A stretch of DNA of 64,000 bases from Stagonosporopsis chrysanthemi (Eukaryota > Ascomycota > Dothideomycetes > Pleosporales > Didymellaceae): the NCBI GenBank assembly GCA_022560025.1, contig JAFISE010000088.1, positions 62,001 through 126,000 on the forward strand. The letters run 5' to 3'. Numbering within the stretch: position 1 is the stretch's first letter; each line of letters starts with the position of its first letter. A program made the position numbers and the translations under genes. Below are positions 12,594 to 22,926 of the stretch, one piece after another. Below the pieces are notes generated by a model. That model did not search any database. It was given only the letters and a program-made list of their open reading frames with translations, and was not told the DNA's origin.

Positions 12594-13525
12594 TGTGGCA
12601 GTAGTTGTTGCTGAGTAGCTTGGGTCTGTGATGCGATTGTGCTGTGGATATGATCAGCAAATCTGGCTTCCGGTAGCCCATTTTATACATGAATAACAGC
12701 CCTTGTTGTCAAGCTTCGTCTCTGGTATGGATCAAAATTGCTCAAGGTTGTATCATGTTACAGTCATCCCAGTCTCCGAATACACACGCCTTCTCGGCTC
12801 GTGACAGCTGAGGTGGATACCTCGGATCTGCGACCAGGTACCGGTGCAACTGACCAGTTTAGATCGTTCTCTGGAGATATTCTGGCTTACTTGAATCTAA
12901 ATCAATACATTCGAGGACTGGATCTCCATCGTGCAACGACCTATTCGAGGGTGTAGGGCTGAATTCGTGAACCTGAGGCGCAACGTCCCCGCACACGATG
13001 AAAGATCATCAATCCAGATGCTGCGGGGAATCTAACAGTGCACTACCTCTTGTCTTGCAGTTCAGCTTCCTCATGTTGGTCGAGGCGGTATATGACTTCC
13101 TTATTTCGGGCCCCAGATTTGTTTCTTTGAGCGGTGGCTGCGTGTGGCTGCGAGAGATAAGCAACACCATGACAACCATGTACAACAGCTGTGACTCTCT
13201 GATGAGTTCATATCAAGGACCAGAAGCAGCCTCGATGTCTTGTGAGATGCGAAAGGGTCGATGTGTGATTTTCGCGATGAGAGATGGGCAGACCTGACCA
13301 ATTGGCGAGCGCCCTGCCGAATTCAGCTGTTCACTGCAGCAAGCGAGACACCATCGGTCGGTCGGGGTGCCACGCCTTGGCGGCTTCTTACACGGATGGC
13401 GACATATTCGCGCATCGTGATTGGCTTCGAGTGGCCTTGGCTTAGGCCCGTGTCAATGTATCTTTCTGGGATCCTGGTCGTGTTCCTTAAGCTGTTCCTG
13501 TCCTTGAGCATCACGCTGTTCAACG
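12594..13525. other. Divergent intergenic region between the lectin-like gene and the CHR transporter
   Basis: Shared upstream region of two divergently transcribed genes. No coding frame of substance was seen on either strand, and no specific regulatory site was identified. Confidence 0.45.
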
Positions 13526-15276
13526 ATGCCTCTCCATTCGATCATCAGCTCGTGGAACGCAAGAGCGCGTGCAGAGCGAAGCGCCGAGCTGCAACCCAAC
13601 ACTGGCAAGCTGGAATGGCGTTTGATGGAGGTTTTCGTAAGGATGTGGGATCTTGGCTTCACTGCGTTCGGTGGACCTCCCGTACATTTCCAAATTCTCC
13701 ATCGACGTTTTGTAGAGGGTCTGGGGTTTGGCGGAGGGAGGAAATGGATTGATGAGCAAACGGTCAGCATTGCATTAAGCCTGACGACCTTTCTAATCAT
13801 ATTTTAGTATCAAGAGATCTTTGCCATCTGCCAGGCGCTGCCTGGACCGGCTTCAACCAAAATGGTGTTCACGATCGCAATGATACATGCGGGTCTCGTC
13901 TCAGCCATATTCGCCTTCCTGTTGTGGAGTCTACCGGGAGCCATTGGGATGTACGCCCTGTCTCTTGGAGTGCAAAAGATGCCGGATCGCCTACCGCCAA
14001 TTGTATATGCCTTGCTGAGTGGCATGAACGCAAGTACAGTCGGTATCATTGCTCTGGCTGCAGTGCAGGTAGGTTCTATTTTCGTGCTCCAGTCAAAACT
14101 CGCACAAGCTAATAACACCATAGCTTGCGCAAAAAGCTATTCAAGATCGTTTGACCAGAATCTTAGTAATCTTCGGAGCATGTGCTGGCATATGTTATAA
14201 TGCTCTGTGGTATTTTCCAGTTCTCATCGTCGTAGGTGGCGCAGGCACCGTTCTTTGGGATACCTGGCTCGCGCAGAAGGTGGGCAAGGCGAAGGCTAAG
14301 TACGAGAGCAGGAGAAGGAGAGCCCGCGATGAAGTAGGAGATGCGGAGGAAATCACTGCCTCACAAGATATCCAGCCTGCGCGGGAATTGCCGGTCCGGC
14401 GTCCTGAAGCTGTGAAAAAAAGGGCACAGACGGGCAGCTCCGCAGAACACATCATTTCGGAAGAATCAGCGTCATCACCAGATCGACCTGACAGTCGGAG
14501 AAGCGCAGAAACTGAGACGACCAGCGTTGCGCTGGTTGCTGATACCAAGACTCATAATATCTCCATCAAGGTCGGCATTTCTCTGATCGCGGGCTTCCTA
14601 GGTGAGTACAATTGTGGCTTTTACGAAATCTAGCTGATCATGACCAGCCTCTTTCCTAGTAGTCATGGTCATTCGTGGTACTGTGGACAACCGGGCGTTG
14701 ATTTTTGATCTCTTCTCCAACATGTACCTGGCTGGCACCATCATCTTTGGGGGCGGACCCGTAGTGATTCCTTTACTGCGTTCGTACGTTGTCGATCCGG
14801 GCTGGGTATCTCCACGAGACTTCTTGCTGGGTCTTGCCATCATCCAAGCCTTTCCAGGACCCAACTTCAATTTCTCAGTGTACCTTGGGGCTCTGGCGAT
14901 TGCATCGACAGGTGTACCGACAGTCGTTGGAAGTTTGCTTTCATTCCTCGGGATCTTCTTTCCCGGCTTGATCTTGACCATCGGCGTGCAGTCAATCTGG
15001 CAGGTTGTTAGGACGAAAGCTTGGGTGCTGAGCCTGCTAAGAGGCATCAACGCGGCGGCGGTGGGACTGGTGTTCACTGCAGTTTATCGTCTGTGGGAGA
15101 TTGGTTACCTCACGCCAGAAAGGAGTGATGGCATAAGTCTTGCACAGGAGCCGTGGTGGGTTGTTGTTGCGACTTTGACTTATGCAGAGACCGCCTGGTT
15201 CGGTGTGCCGCCCGCCGTGGCCATTATATTTGGAGCTGTCTTGGGTCTAGGATGGTACGGCGCAGTGGGGCAGTAA
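13526..15276 (+). CDS. CHR-family (chromate-type) ion transporter, two-domain form
   Basis: Four exons: 13526-13762, 13808-14068, 14124-14601 and about 14660-15276, giving roughly 530 residues. Introns are 45, 55 and 58 bp; the first has a weak GTCAGC donor. The protein is a tandem duplication. The N-terminal half carries FGGPPVH and QALPGPASTKM, and the C-terminal half carries FGGGPVVIP and QAFPGP, the paired signatures of long-chain CHR proteins. Each half is followed by several hydrophobic segments, consistent with about 10 or more membrane spans. A hydrophilic Arg/Glu/Ser-rich linker of about 100 residues separates the halves. Family knowledge: CHR proteins move chromate, and possibly sulfate, across the membrane; some give chromate resistance and others increase uptake. 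The last intron offers three in-frame acceptors (ending at 14647, 14659 and 14662), so protein length may vary by up to five residues. The substrate is inferred. Confidence 0.88.
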
Positions 15277-15815
15277 TCTCTGGCAAAGTTGAGATGCCTT
15301 GAGTGTATGTAGAGCAGGACATGTTGTTGAAACGTTCATATTGTGTGACGAGTGTAGCAAGCGCACAGTTGTTTTCCAGATCTGGGTGCTGTCAAGGGCA
15401 GGTTTGCGCATCGCGTTGTTACAGTTGCACGAGAGCTCTGAACAACGTTCAAGACCCGCAACCGGATCGCAACTTCCGAGCACAGTGCGCAACGTTATTG
15501 CAAGCGGTAGTAGCGGAGAGGCTGAGCTTGAAACGTATCGATGGGGGGCCGTGTTTGATTGGCTCGTTTGCATTGCGATCTTGTCAGGGGCTGAATGCTT
15601 TGCCGTTTTCGGCGCATGACCCTGGCTGGAGCATCAACCTTAGAGATGGCTTCTTGGACGGCCTTGGGGCGGTCTTGCGTTAGTTACAGCGCTACTCCTC
15701 TCGCATCCAGCAATTACGAACGAGTGGTATGTTATACTTCTCTTCGCATTATCTCACTCGCCTTCGCTTTTTCTTTTGTGCGCGTCATGCTCTTCTTCCC
15801 ACCTTTTAGCGCATC
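15277..15815. other. Intergenic; leader of the glycosyltransferase gene
   Basis: No gene recognised. The last 100 bases are strongly pyrimidine-rich (CTTCGCTTTTTC type), which is typical of a fungal promoter and transcription start region just before the ATG at 15816. Confidence 0.5.
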
Positions 15816-17101
15816 ATGAAGCATACTCCAATCATAGTAACACGTAGACGCAGATCCTACTCTTTCCGCCGTCTTCCGCGATCCTCGACTTTCAAGCTGA
15901 TCTTCCTGCTTCTCTTCCTATGGGATTCGATACACTGTATTACATTATACCTTCAACAGACGGCGGCGTCACGAACACCGACACCCCCACCAAATACAAA
16001 GCGCATATACATAGCAGCGCAACACTACAACTCAGCACGACTTCTGCGTGAGCATTGGAATGAGGCGCTTTACAACTTGGTCAAAGAGCTGGGTGTTGAG
16101 AATGTCTTCGTATCGATATACGAAAGTGGGTCGTACGATGAGACACAGCAGGCCCTGAGAGAGCTCGACGCAAATCTGGATGTACTGCAAGTGAGGAAAG
16201 ACGTCGTGCTATCGCAACTGACGCACAAGGAAGAAATCGAAGCACAACCCACAAACCAGGGCTGGATCGACACACCGGCCGGTGTGCACGCATTGCGGCG
16301 CATACCCTTCTTGTCGAGCATTCGTAACAAAGTTTTCCAACCTCTTGAAAGATTAGCAGCTCAAGGCGAGCATTTTGATACCATTCTTTTCCTCAACGAT
16401 GTGGCTTTCAATCCTGAAGATGTCTTGAGACTGCTCGACACAAACGGCGGTGATTACGCAGCGGCATGCTCCTTGGATTTCTCGAAGCCGCCATATTTCT
16501 ACGACACCTTCGCACTACGGGACTTGGAAGGTCATGAGGCCATCATGCAGACGTGGCCATACTTCAGATCATACGCATCGAGATATGCTGCGGAAAGGTT
16601 CCTGCCAGTTCCAGTTACTTCGTGCTGGAATGGAATGGGTGAGTTAGGTTCCAGCACCGCTCGAGGAATTCAGACTAACACTGTCTAGTCGCAATGCCTG
16701 CTGAGCCCTTTCTTGGTTCCCACGCTATCCGCTTTCGAGGCACGAACGACTCGCTTGCCAAACATCATCTCGAAGGATCTGAGTGTTGTCTCATACATGC
16801 TGATAACCCCCTGTCCGCCACAAAAGGCATTTACCTGAACGCTGCTGTGCAAGTCGGCTATAACATGACAGCCTATAATGCTGTCCACTCCTCGTATGCT
16901 GTCATGTCGCCCCTCCGAATGTTTGCACAGATCTGGCAAAACCGGTTACTGAGGTTGCTCACAACTCCGTATTTCAAGGAGCGTGTGGTGCGCAGCAGAG
17001 TCGCGAAGTGGACAGAAGAGACGCACGACAAAGAGCCAGGCGAATATTGCCTGATCAACGAGATGCAAGTCATTTTTCAGAGAGGCTGGAAGCATGTTTG
17101 A
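15816..17101 (+). CDS. Type II membrane glycosyltransferase, CAP59/alpha-1,3-mannosyltransferase CMT1-like
   Basis: Two exons, 15816-16638 and 16689-17101, joined through a GTGAGT...TAG intron of 50 bp in phase 1; 411 residues. A basic N-terminus (TRRRRSYSFRR) is followed by one hydrophobic segment at about residues 28-46, the topology of a Golgi type II membrane enzyme. The lumenal part contains IYIAAQHYNSARLL, the DTILFLNDVAFNPEDVLRL segment, where an FLNDV motif takes the position of the usual metal or donor-binding region, and SCWNGM...VAMPAEPF near the intron. These match the fungal CAP59_mtransfer family. Family knowledge: Cryptococcus CMT1 transfers mannose in alpha-1,3 linkage and CAP59 is needed for capsule export. 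In filamentous ascomycetes homologues are common and mostly uncharacterised, so the acceptor here is unknown. Confidence 0.85.
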
Positions 17102-17513
17102 TGCGCCGCAGTGCAACATGCTCAATCAATGGTGCTGTCTCTCGTCTTGGCCTTGATGGTGGGGTGTCTTGGCCAAACCTTTGCCTTTGCTTCTGCATTG
17201 CTTCTGTAAACTGACGTCTTCGAAAAACTACAGTACGCCTCAAACAAATCCTAATTACGAGTAGGTGCAATCATGTACTTTAGTTGCTCACGGCTTCACT
17301 CGGCGCTACTCGCAGACCCGCTTCCCGACGCCCCACAGTGACTGCCGAATACATCCGTCGATCGTCATGTCAGTGTAGCTGCATATAGTAGGTGCCTAAC
17401 AGACGTGGTACAGTCTCGTAAAGCTACCATAAAGATCCATGAACGTCGTCAGTTCACTTGACCTTCATCATCCACACCAATATACTCACCTGACTTTCGG
17501 CAAGAACTAAATC
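17102..17513. other. Intergenic spacer
   Basis: About 400 bases between two plus-strand genes; holds the 3' UTR of the glycosyltransferase and the promoter of the methyltransferase. Nothing else recognised. Confidence 0.5.
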
Positions 17514-18435
17514 ATGGCATCCCAAGACCCCGCCCCGTCAGAACCATACTGGCTTGGCCGCGCCTCAGACGAGCAAAAGCGGCTCCTTAAACAACACACA
17601 ATATGGACACAGTACACTCCGTTCTGCCCTGGCTAGCCCGCAAGCACTTCAATTCTAACCACCGCCCAGGACCATCGGCTACCTACTCCACCCCTCGGTA
17701 GCCGCGGCCCTTCCTGAAAATGCCCGCATTGCCGACGTAGGAACCGGGACTGGCATCTGGCCCGTAGAAATGGCGCGCGTCTCACCCCCCAGCTACTCAT
17801 TCCACGGCCTGGACATTTCGTCGGAGCAGTTCCTGGCCCAAGACACGCTGCCGCGCAACGTGTCCCTGGGGAACGCGGATTTCTTCGCGCCGTTCCCCGC
17901 GGAGCTGCAGGGCACCTTCGACCTCGTCAATATCCGGCTCATCATCATCAGCCTCGGCACCGAGGCCGTGTGGCAGCGCGTCCTGCGCAACGTAATCACG
18001 CTGCTGAAGCCCGGCGGCGCGCTGTGCTGGACCGAAGGCAATTTCCTCGTCGCCAGGGCGTTTCGCGGCGCGCACGAGGGCGCCACACCGGGCCATGACC
18101 TGACCGCCGCACAGATGCAGTTGAATAGCACGCTGATTCGCCGGTTTGGGTATAGTTTCCCGCCGCTGCAGAAACTGTTCGAGGATGCGGGGCTGCAGGG
18201 CGTAGAGGAGGATGTGCTCAGTACAGACCGGCTTCCCGAGCGCAGGGGCGAGTTTACGGATCTGGGGATTGGGGCGGTGTTTGCGGGGCTGGGGAACTTG
18301 GCTAAGGCGAAGGAAGAGGGCGGGTGGGATGAGGAGGAGGTGGTGAGGAGAAGGGCGTTGGCGGTCAAGGATAGGGAGAGCGGGGCGTATCTTAGGTGGG
18401 ATATACATGTTGGCGTTGGGTTCAAGGCGAAGTGA
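17514..18435 (+). CDS. SAM-dependent class I methyltransferase
   Basis: Exons 17514-17611 and 17670-18435 join across a 58-bp intron (GTACAC donor, CTAAC branch, CAG acceptor) to give 287 residues. The first exon supplies the N-terminal helix with the EQKRLLKQHTIW motif that leads into GYLLHPSV, typical of fungal methyltransferases of this type. Motif I is clear: IADVGTGTGIWPVEMAR, the glycine-rich SAM-binding loop. An acidic loop follows (FHGLDISSEQF), then a motif II-like DLVNIRLII and the LLKPGGALCWTE post-motif of small-molecule methyltransferases. No signal peptide or membrane segment is visible. Family knowledge: related proteins methylate small molecules in secondary metabolism or act as LaeA-like regulators. 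No biosynthetic backbone gene lies in this window, so the substrate is unknown. It ends 99 bases from the stop codon of the convergent AA9 gene. GC content is visibly higher here than in the flanks. Confidence 0.85.
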
Positions 18436-18534
18436 GCACGGGAGAATCGTCTGCATGTACGTGGTTCTGTCCTGCATAGACCGTCTCCCATATCTCGTCC
18501 CAACCATGTCCTGCATCCGCGCCCTTCCCCCCAC

Positions 18535-19378
18535 TCAACCACTCCACACAGGCGGACCAGGCGGCGTATAAGTCGTCTCACCGGGCCGCAATCCCTTTCT
18601 CTCGTCAGCACTTTCCTCTCCCCCCCTCCCAACTCCACGCCACCTGCACTCACATTAAACAAATCAATCCTCAACGCCTTCTCATTCTGCACATACGCGC
18701 CGGGAAACGCAACCAACGGGCCCGGAACCCCATCACCTCCCCCCACAACCCTGATCTGCGCACACGCGACGTGGAACTGCGCACCGTCAGGGACCCCCGC
18801 CGCGTGCAGCGCGAGATGCTCGACGCGCAGCAAATACTCGCCCGACGGCGTGGCGGACGGGATGGTGACGTTTGCGCTCGCCGCATGCTGGCTAGCCCAG
18901 GAGACGTAGTTGGGGTAGCCGTACGGACTGGCGGAGACGAGGGCGGGCTCGGCGTAAATTTTGAACCAGGCCTGACCCGCGCCGTCCCAGGTTGCTGCGG
19001 TGCGGCCTGCGGGGGCGCGGGCGAGGTAGAATTGCAGCGGGCCTGGGTGCTGGATGTTGGGCGCGATTCTGAAGCTGAGGCTGCTGCCGGCGGTTACATC
19101 CTGGGTTGCTGGGGCGCCGGCGCCGGGGTGGAGCTCGTAGCAGCGGATTAGTGGGGAGCTGACGTTGGTGAGGGGCTCGCGGGTTAGGTAGTTGGCGGTT
19201 GTGCGGACGGAGGTCCAGTTTGCTGTGTCGCCCAGGGCGGGGAAGACATCTGGGAGCGTTAGTGGGGCGTGAGAGGCATGTGTGTAGTGTGGATACAGTG
19301 GCGGGCTTGCAGGGCTGCTGCGCTGACTACTTTGGTTGTCAAGGCGAGGCTGAGGGCGAGGGTTGAGGTAAGCTTCAT
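18535..19378 (-). CDS. AA9 (former GH61) lytic polysaccharide monooxygenase
   Basis: Three minus-strand exons: 19378-19297, 19249-18654 and 18594-18535, giving 245 residues. Introns are 47 bp (GTATCC, CTAAC branch) and 59 bp (GTGAGT, GCTGAC branch). Exon 1 encodes a signal peptide ending in LQAR; the next residue is His27, starting HYVFPALGD, the conserved N-terminal His of the copper histidine brace. Further family marks are RCYEL, QHPGPLQFYLARAP (second brace His), WFKIY, and EYLLRVEHLALH followed by QFHVACAQI (conserved axial region). The last exon is only 19 codons plus stop and carries the C-terminal PGPPVWSG. Family knowledge: AA9 enzymes oxidatively cleave cellulose or hemicellulose using O2 or H2O2 plus an electron donor. 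No CBM1 is present. The glyoxal oxidase at 7.7 kb is a possible H2O2 source. Splice joins keep phase throughout, so the call is firm although no continuous frame covers it. Confidence 0.9.
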
Positions 19379-20124
19379 GGTGGGCGATCGTAGTCAAGGA
19401 TTGTCTGCGTTAGTGCACGATGACAGCCAACAGGATGAAATATTGTAACACTTATATATACATTTCTCATATCTTACACTCGGAGGCTGAGCCTGGCGCG
19501 CCGCTGCTGCCGTGTTGTTGTATATTGTCCTTCCCACGCGGCGGGCTCGGAGGTCGTGTTGGGGTGACCGGAACGGGCAATCTGATGTTGACCCCAATCT
19601 ATGGAGATCGAGGCAGATCGATGACCAACTCACGCAAAGCCACAACTTGGCGATGGTGTGCTGCCGATTTCGTGTTGCGCCGAAGATGCAAATGACAGAG
19701 GCGGCCAAATCTGCATGCTGGCATCCAGGTGACGTTCCTTAGATTGACTTGGTCTGACTGCATAGTCGTGGGTGGAACGCCGAGGCAGTCTTTGGCCCAG
19801 CCGAGCTTCAAGACGTATTCTTGGTCTGCATCCGCAAGTGTGGTGTGCTTGAGCAGCGTCGTGAACGTGCGAGTAAGGCTGTCTGCCTAGCAGCGAGCCA
19901 GTCGTCCACGGCTTGAATTCTGCGACTCTCCGCTTTGTCATCACCAAGCCAGGACGTCTGGCCTGTCTTGAGTCGAAGTCAGCGGTCCAGCATCACCAGC
20001 GACAGGTGGCCTTGGACCAGCTCTTCCAACGGAATGTCGAGCGCTTCCAACGGAATGTCGAGCGCTTCCAACGGAATGTCGAGCGCTTCCAACGGAATGT
20101 CGAGCGCAGTATCCAGCGTGCAGC
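19379..20124. other. Upstream region of the AA9 gene, with a minisatellite near its end
   Basis: No gene recognised. It contains the AA9 promoter (minus strand) and the 3' flank of the Nnf1 gene. The 21-bp tandem repeat in this stretch is listed separately. Confidence 0.5.
20023..20106. repeat. 21-bp minisatellite, four perfect copies
   Basis: The unit cttccaacggaatgtcgagc plus one g is repeated four times without mismatch from 20023 to 20106. It begins 18 bases beyond the stop codon of the minus-strand Nnf1 gene, so it lies in that gene's 3' UTR. The unit length is a multiple of three, and four of the six frames stay open through the array. Confidence 0.95.
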
Positions 20125-20840
20125 TCAGGTCCGCATCCCCATCTCAACGTCTCTAATCTCGGAGCTCAGGCCCTGGACGTCGTCTTGCGCCATCAGCTGC
20201 GCGCTGGCTTCCAAGTCGCTCACAACGCTCTCCAAGCCCCTAACAAGCGCCTCGATCTCGGCGCGCTGTGCGGCCACCGTCGCCAGCAGCTCGGTGTTCG
20301 CCGTCTGCGTCTCGGTGAGCTTGGCGTTCATGTCTGTCGCCTGCTTCTCGAGAAAGGGCATCAGGTGCGCCAGGTGGATTTCAGACGGCGTAAGCGTGTG
20401 CGGCCTGGGTCTGGGTCAGCACTGTGCGCGCAGGCTCTCAGGCAGTCTACTCACGGGACGGGAACATCCACAGGCCCGCCATTTGCGCTCGCTTCCGCGC
20501 GCTTCTTGCGCAGCTTCGCGTCGTCAATGCACTGCTCCAGCTCGTTGACCAGCCGGATCACGTCTCTCTTCTTCAGAATCTCCTCAAAGTTGACCTTCCA
20601 GGTGCGGTCGAGCTGGTCGACGATCTGGCTGCGCAGCCCTTCGAGCGTCTCGGGCGCATATTGCGCTGCAGTCGGGAAACAGGAAGCAAAATTCTTGGAC
20701 GAGCATTTGTCGAGCGTGGCTTTGGAGGCCTGGTTGAAGACGTTGATCAGGCCTTGGGCGCGCGGGCCAGGGGCTTCAGCGACAGGCGGCGCGCGGGCTG
20801 GCGAAGGCGATCGCGAGGGTGTGTTTGTAGCGGCCGGCAT
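20125..20840 (-). CDS. NNF1: Kinetochore protein Nnf1 (MIND/Mis12 complex subunit)
   Basis: Exons 20840-20455 and 20404-20125 join across a 50-bp intron (GTGAGT donor, GCTGAC branch, CAG acceptor, phase 2) to give 221 residues, close to the usual length of fungal Nnf1. After a Pro/Ser-rich start, the conserved block runs from about residue 28: LINVFNQASKATLDKCSS, then FASCFPTAAQYAPETLEGLR, an F-E-E-I-L segment and RDVIRLVNELEQCIDDAKLRK. This pattern is that of the Nnf1/PMF1 family. The second exon is a long heptad-like coiled coil (EKQATDMNAKL to AEIEALVRGLESVV). Family knowledge: Nnf1 pairs with Mtw1/Mis12 in the MIND complex, which links CENP-C/Mif2 at the centromere to the Ndc80 complex and is essential for chromosome segregation. 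The minisatellite follows directly after the stop codon. Confidence 0.85.
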
Positions 20841-21846
20841 GGGTGACTATGAATGTTGTGGTGCGGGGGGAGGAGTGTTGATCCGTTGTTTACCTACAGG
20901 CGCGCCGGCCGCTGCTCATTAGCGCGACTCGTCCAGTCCAGTCCTGAGGACGGCTCCCACCAGCATTGCGCCAGCAGCAACACGGCCGTCAGACTTCAGT
21001 CAAGGCAAGCTGTCTCTACGGACTCTAGAAAAAAAAAAATCAAACTCTCCTCTCCCTTTACGAAGAAAATTTACCCCATACCCCCCGTACTCACCTCAAC
21101 CCACCCGCCGAAACATCTGATCACGGCCCACCCCAAACCTTCCCAAAGCGGCATGTACACAGCAAAAACCATTGATTCTAGCGAACGACGTTCGGCCGCC
21201 TGGCGCGCCCACCATCGGCGGACCCTGCATGAGTGGTACGCCTGACATGTGCACTGGGCTTGGGTTTACAATTTGGGTGTGTGTGAGTGTGGTGATGGGC
21301 GTTGGGTTGGGCTGTGAGTCTGTCATGTACTGTATGCACGATGCATGCACGGGAGGCGGTTTGCCTGGAGCCGAGTACTCTCGCTAGGCTGGAGAAGACG
21401 ATGCATTGGCATTGCACCGCGAGCCCAACACCGCCGTACTGCAAGGCCGCCTGCAAGTGAGACCCGCTGGTAGACACTCTCCCCACCTAGTACGTGCAAT
21501 GGACAGCCGTCCCTCAGTCAGTCACCTTGTACTGCACTCTCCTCTCGCATGCCGAACTCGGCCACGTAGGTCCGATGCATCAAAAGGGGGGTAACAGTGC
21601 GTGCGCCCTTCGGAAACTTTTCGCTGGTCTGCGCTCGTGCAGCTGGATCCTCTGCTGATCAGAGCAATCCCCGCGGAGTCCTGGAAGGGAGGCATGTGCA
21701 GATGACGTTAGGGCACGCGCGCTTCTGACAGGGCGAAGCCAGGGCAAGCACAGGGCTCAGGCCAGCTTTTGGCGAGGGCACAGCGTGAGGGCCGAATCCA
21801 GGCAATAGGATGCACACACATGCGTGCACACAGTAGGAGCGGTGAA

Positions 21847-21867
21847 GAGAGAGAGAGAGAGAGAGAG
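21847..21867. repeat. (GA)n microsatellite, about 10 units
   Basis: Uninterrupted alternating g and a over 21 bases, within a non-coding stretch. Confidence 0.9.
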
Positions 21868-21965
21868 GTTCATGGTGCTGTCAGGGACTGCTTATAGGCG
21901 GTGGTGCAAAGAAGAAGTGTTTCAGATTTAGGTGCTTGGACTCCCTCGCTGAATGGTGATGCGAG

Positions 21966-21988
21966 GTGATGTGATGTGATGTGATGTG
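21966..21988. repeat. GTGAT pentanucleotide repeat, four units plus a partial
   Basis: Four consecutive gtgat units followed by gtga, within a non-coding stretch downstream of the small minus-strand gene. Confidence 0.9.
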
Positions 21989-22381
21989 AAACTCATAATA
22001 ACCCCTCCCGCGCCAGAACTTGCTAAAATATACATGGCCGTGCAGAAGGCCGGAAATTAGATTGCTAGGAGAGCGTGGTGATGGTCCAAAGCAGAGCGCC
22101 CGTGGTATAGTGTGGAGCAAAGCTGCAGTACTCAATGTTCCTCCCCCAGGTCATCCATGTCGTCTGTGTTTGTGTCGCCGGTCATGGAGCGACACGCCAT
22201 TGCGACTTGCTCCAGGTCGAGAGCTGCATGGTGGCAGCCAACGCGTCCCTACGACGCCGTACGTGAACAAGGGATATCTTGCGAGATGTCATGTGAAAAG
22301 CGGAACCGAATGCTAGTGATGTGGTGGTGCAGAGCAGAAAAGTGTGGAAAAGCAGTCGTGCTGACGTAGTGGCGGTGCTGT

Positions 22382-22926
22382 CTAGGCCGAGATCTTCTTC
22401 TCGTTCAGCCCCTTGTTGGTGAAGACGGCGTCCTGGCTCGACATGCGGCGGTCGAGGGCGCGCTGCACCTTGGCTCCCAGCGCCAGCTTGCTCATGTCGG
22501 CCGTCTTGTTGTCGCTGGGCACGTAGCGCTGCTGGACCAGGCGCTTGTCCTCGAGGCGGTCGAACCCGGCGTTCCACGTCTTGATGTCCTGCGACCTGGG
22601 GTCGTTGGCGGTCGAGGCGTCCGACAGGTGCGAGGGCGCAATCGACGGCGTGAGCGTCGGCGTGGCGCTGTACGTCGACATGCGCGTGGACGCGCGGTTG
22701 CCGGCTGACTGCGATTTGGCTGCGTTAGACTGTGGTTGCGACATGGAAGCGGTGTTGCGGAGCTGTGGCAGTGAAGAACGGCGGCGTAGCGGCGCTGTTT
22801 ATTCGCAGGGCAGAATGCGCGTGGCAAGCATCGACCTGGAGACAGGGGACGGGTGAAACAGGCGGTGGAGACGCAAGGACTTACACTGGCCAGCATGGGT
22901 CGCGACGACTCCAGCGAGTTCGTCAT
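22382..22926 (-). CDS. Small hydrophilic protein of unknown function
   Basis: The best model joins a 14-codon first exon (22926-22885, MTNSLESSRPMLAS) through a GTAAGT...CAG intron of 155 bp to 22729-22382, phase 0, giving 129 residues. A simpler alternative starts at the ATG at 22744 in the same frame without splicing (120 residues). The body is Ser/Thr-rich at first (NRASTRMSTYSATPTLTPS). It is then charged and more ordered, with SQDIKTWNAGFDRLEDKRLV, YVPSDNKTADMSKLALGAKV and a C-terminus ending GLNEKKISA. No signal peptide or membrane segment is visible. The regular composition and the strong GTAAGT donor suggest a real gene conserved in filamentous fungi. I cannot name a function. The GC-rich antisense frames overlapping it look like shadows. 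Confidence 0.6.

Larger units (their letters stand above)
20841..22381. other. Intergenic region with microsatellites
   Basis: No gene recognised. Contains the promoter of the Nnf1 gene with an A-rich run near 21030, a (GA)n tract and a GTGAT tract, listed separately. Frames on both strands are short and unlike known proteins. Confidence 0.5.

Noticed and set aside
17793..19397. A 534-codon minus-strand open frame running through both the AA9 gene and the antisense of the methyltransferase gene
   Set aside because: It is a GC-driven read-through. Splicing the AA9 gene gives a proper signal peptide, the histidine brace and the C-terminal end motif, and the methyltransferase on the other strand is clear.
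20023..20106. Possible CRISPR-like repeat array
   Set aside because: Copies are directly adjacent without spacers, and the genome is eukaryotic. It is a minisatellite.
22492..22926. A 144-codon Arg/Pro-rich minus-strand protein starting at 22926
   Set aside because: Only its first 14 codons look coding. A GTAAGT donor follows at once, and the remainder is a frame-shadow of the small protein exon.
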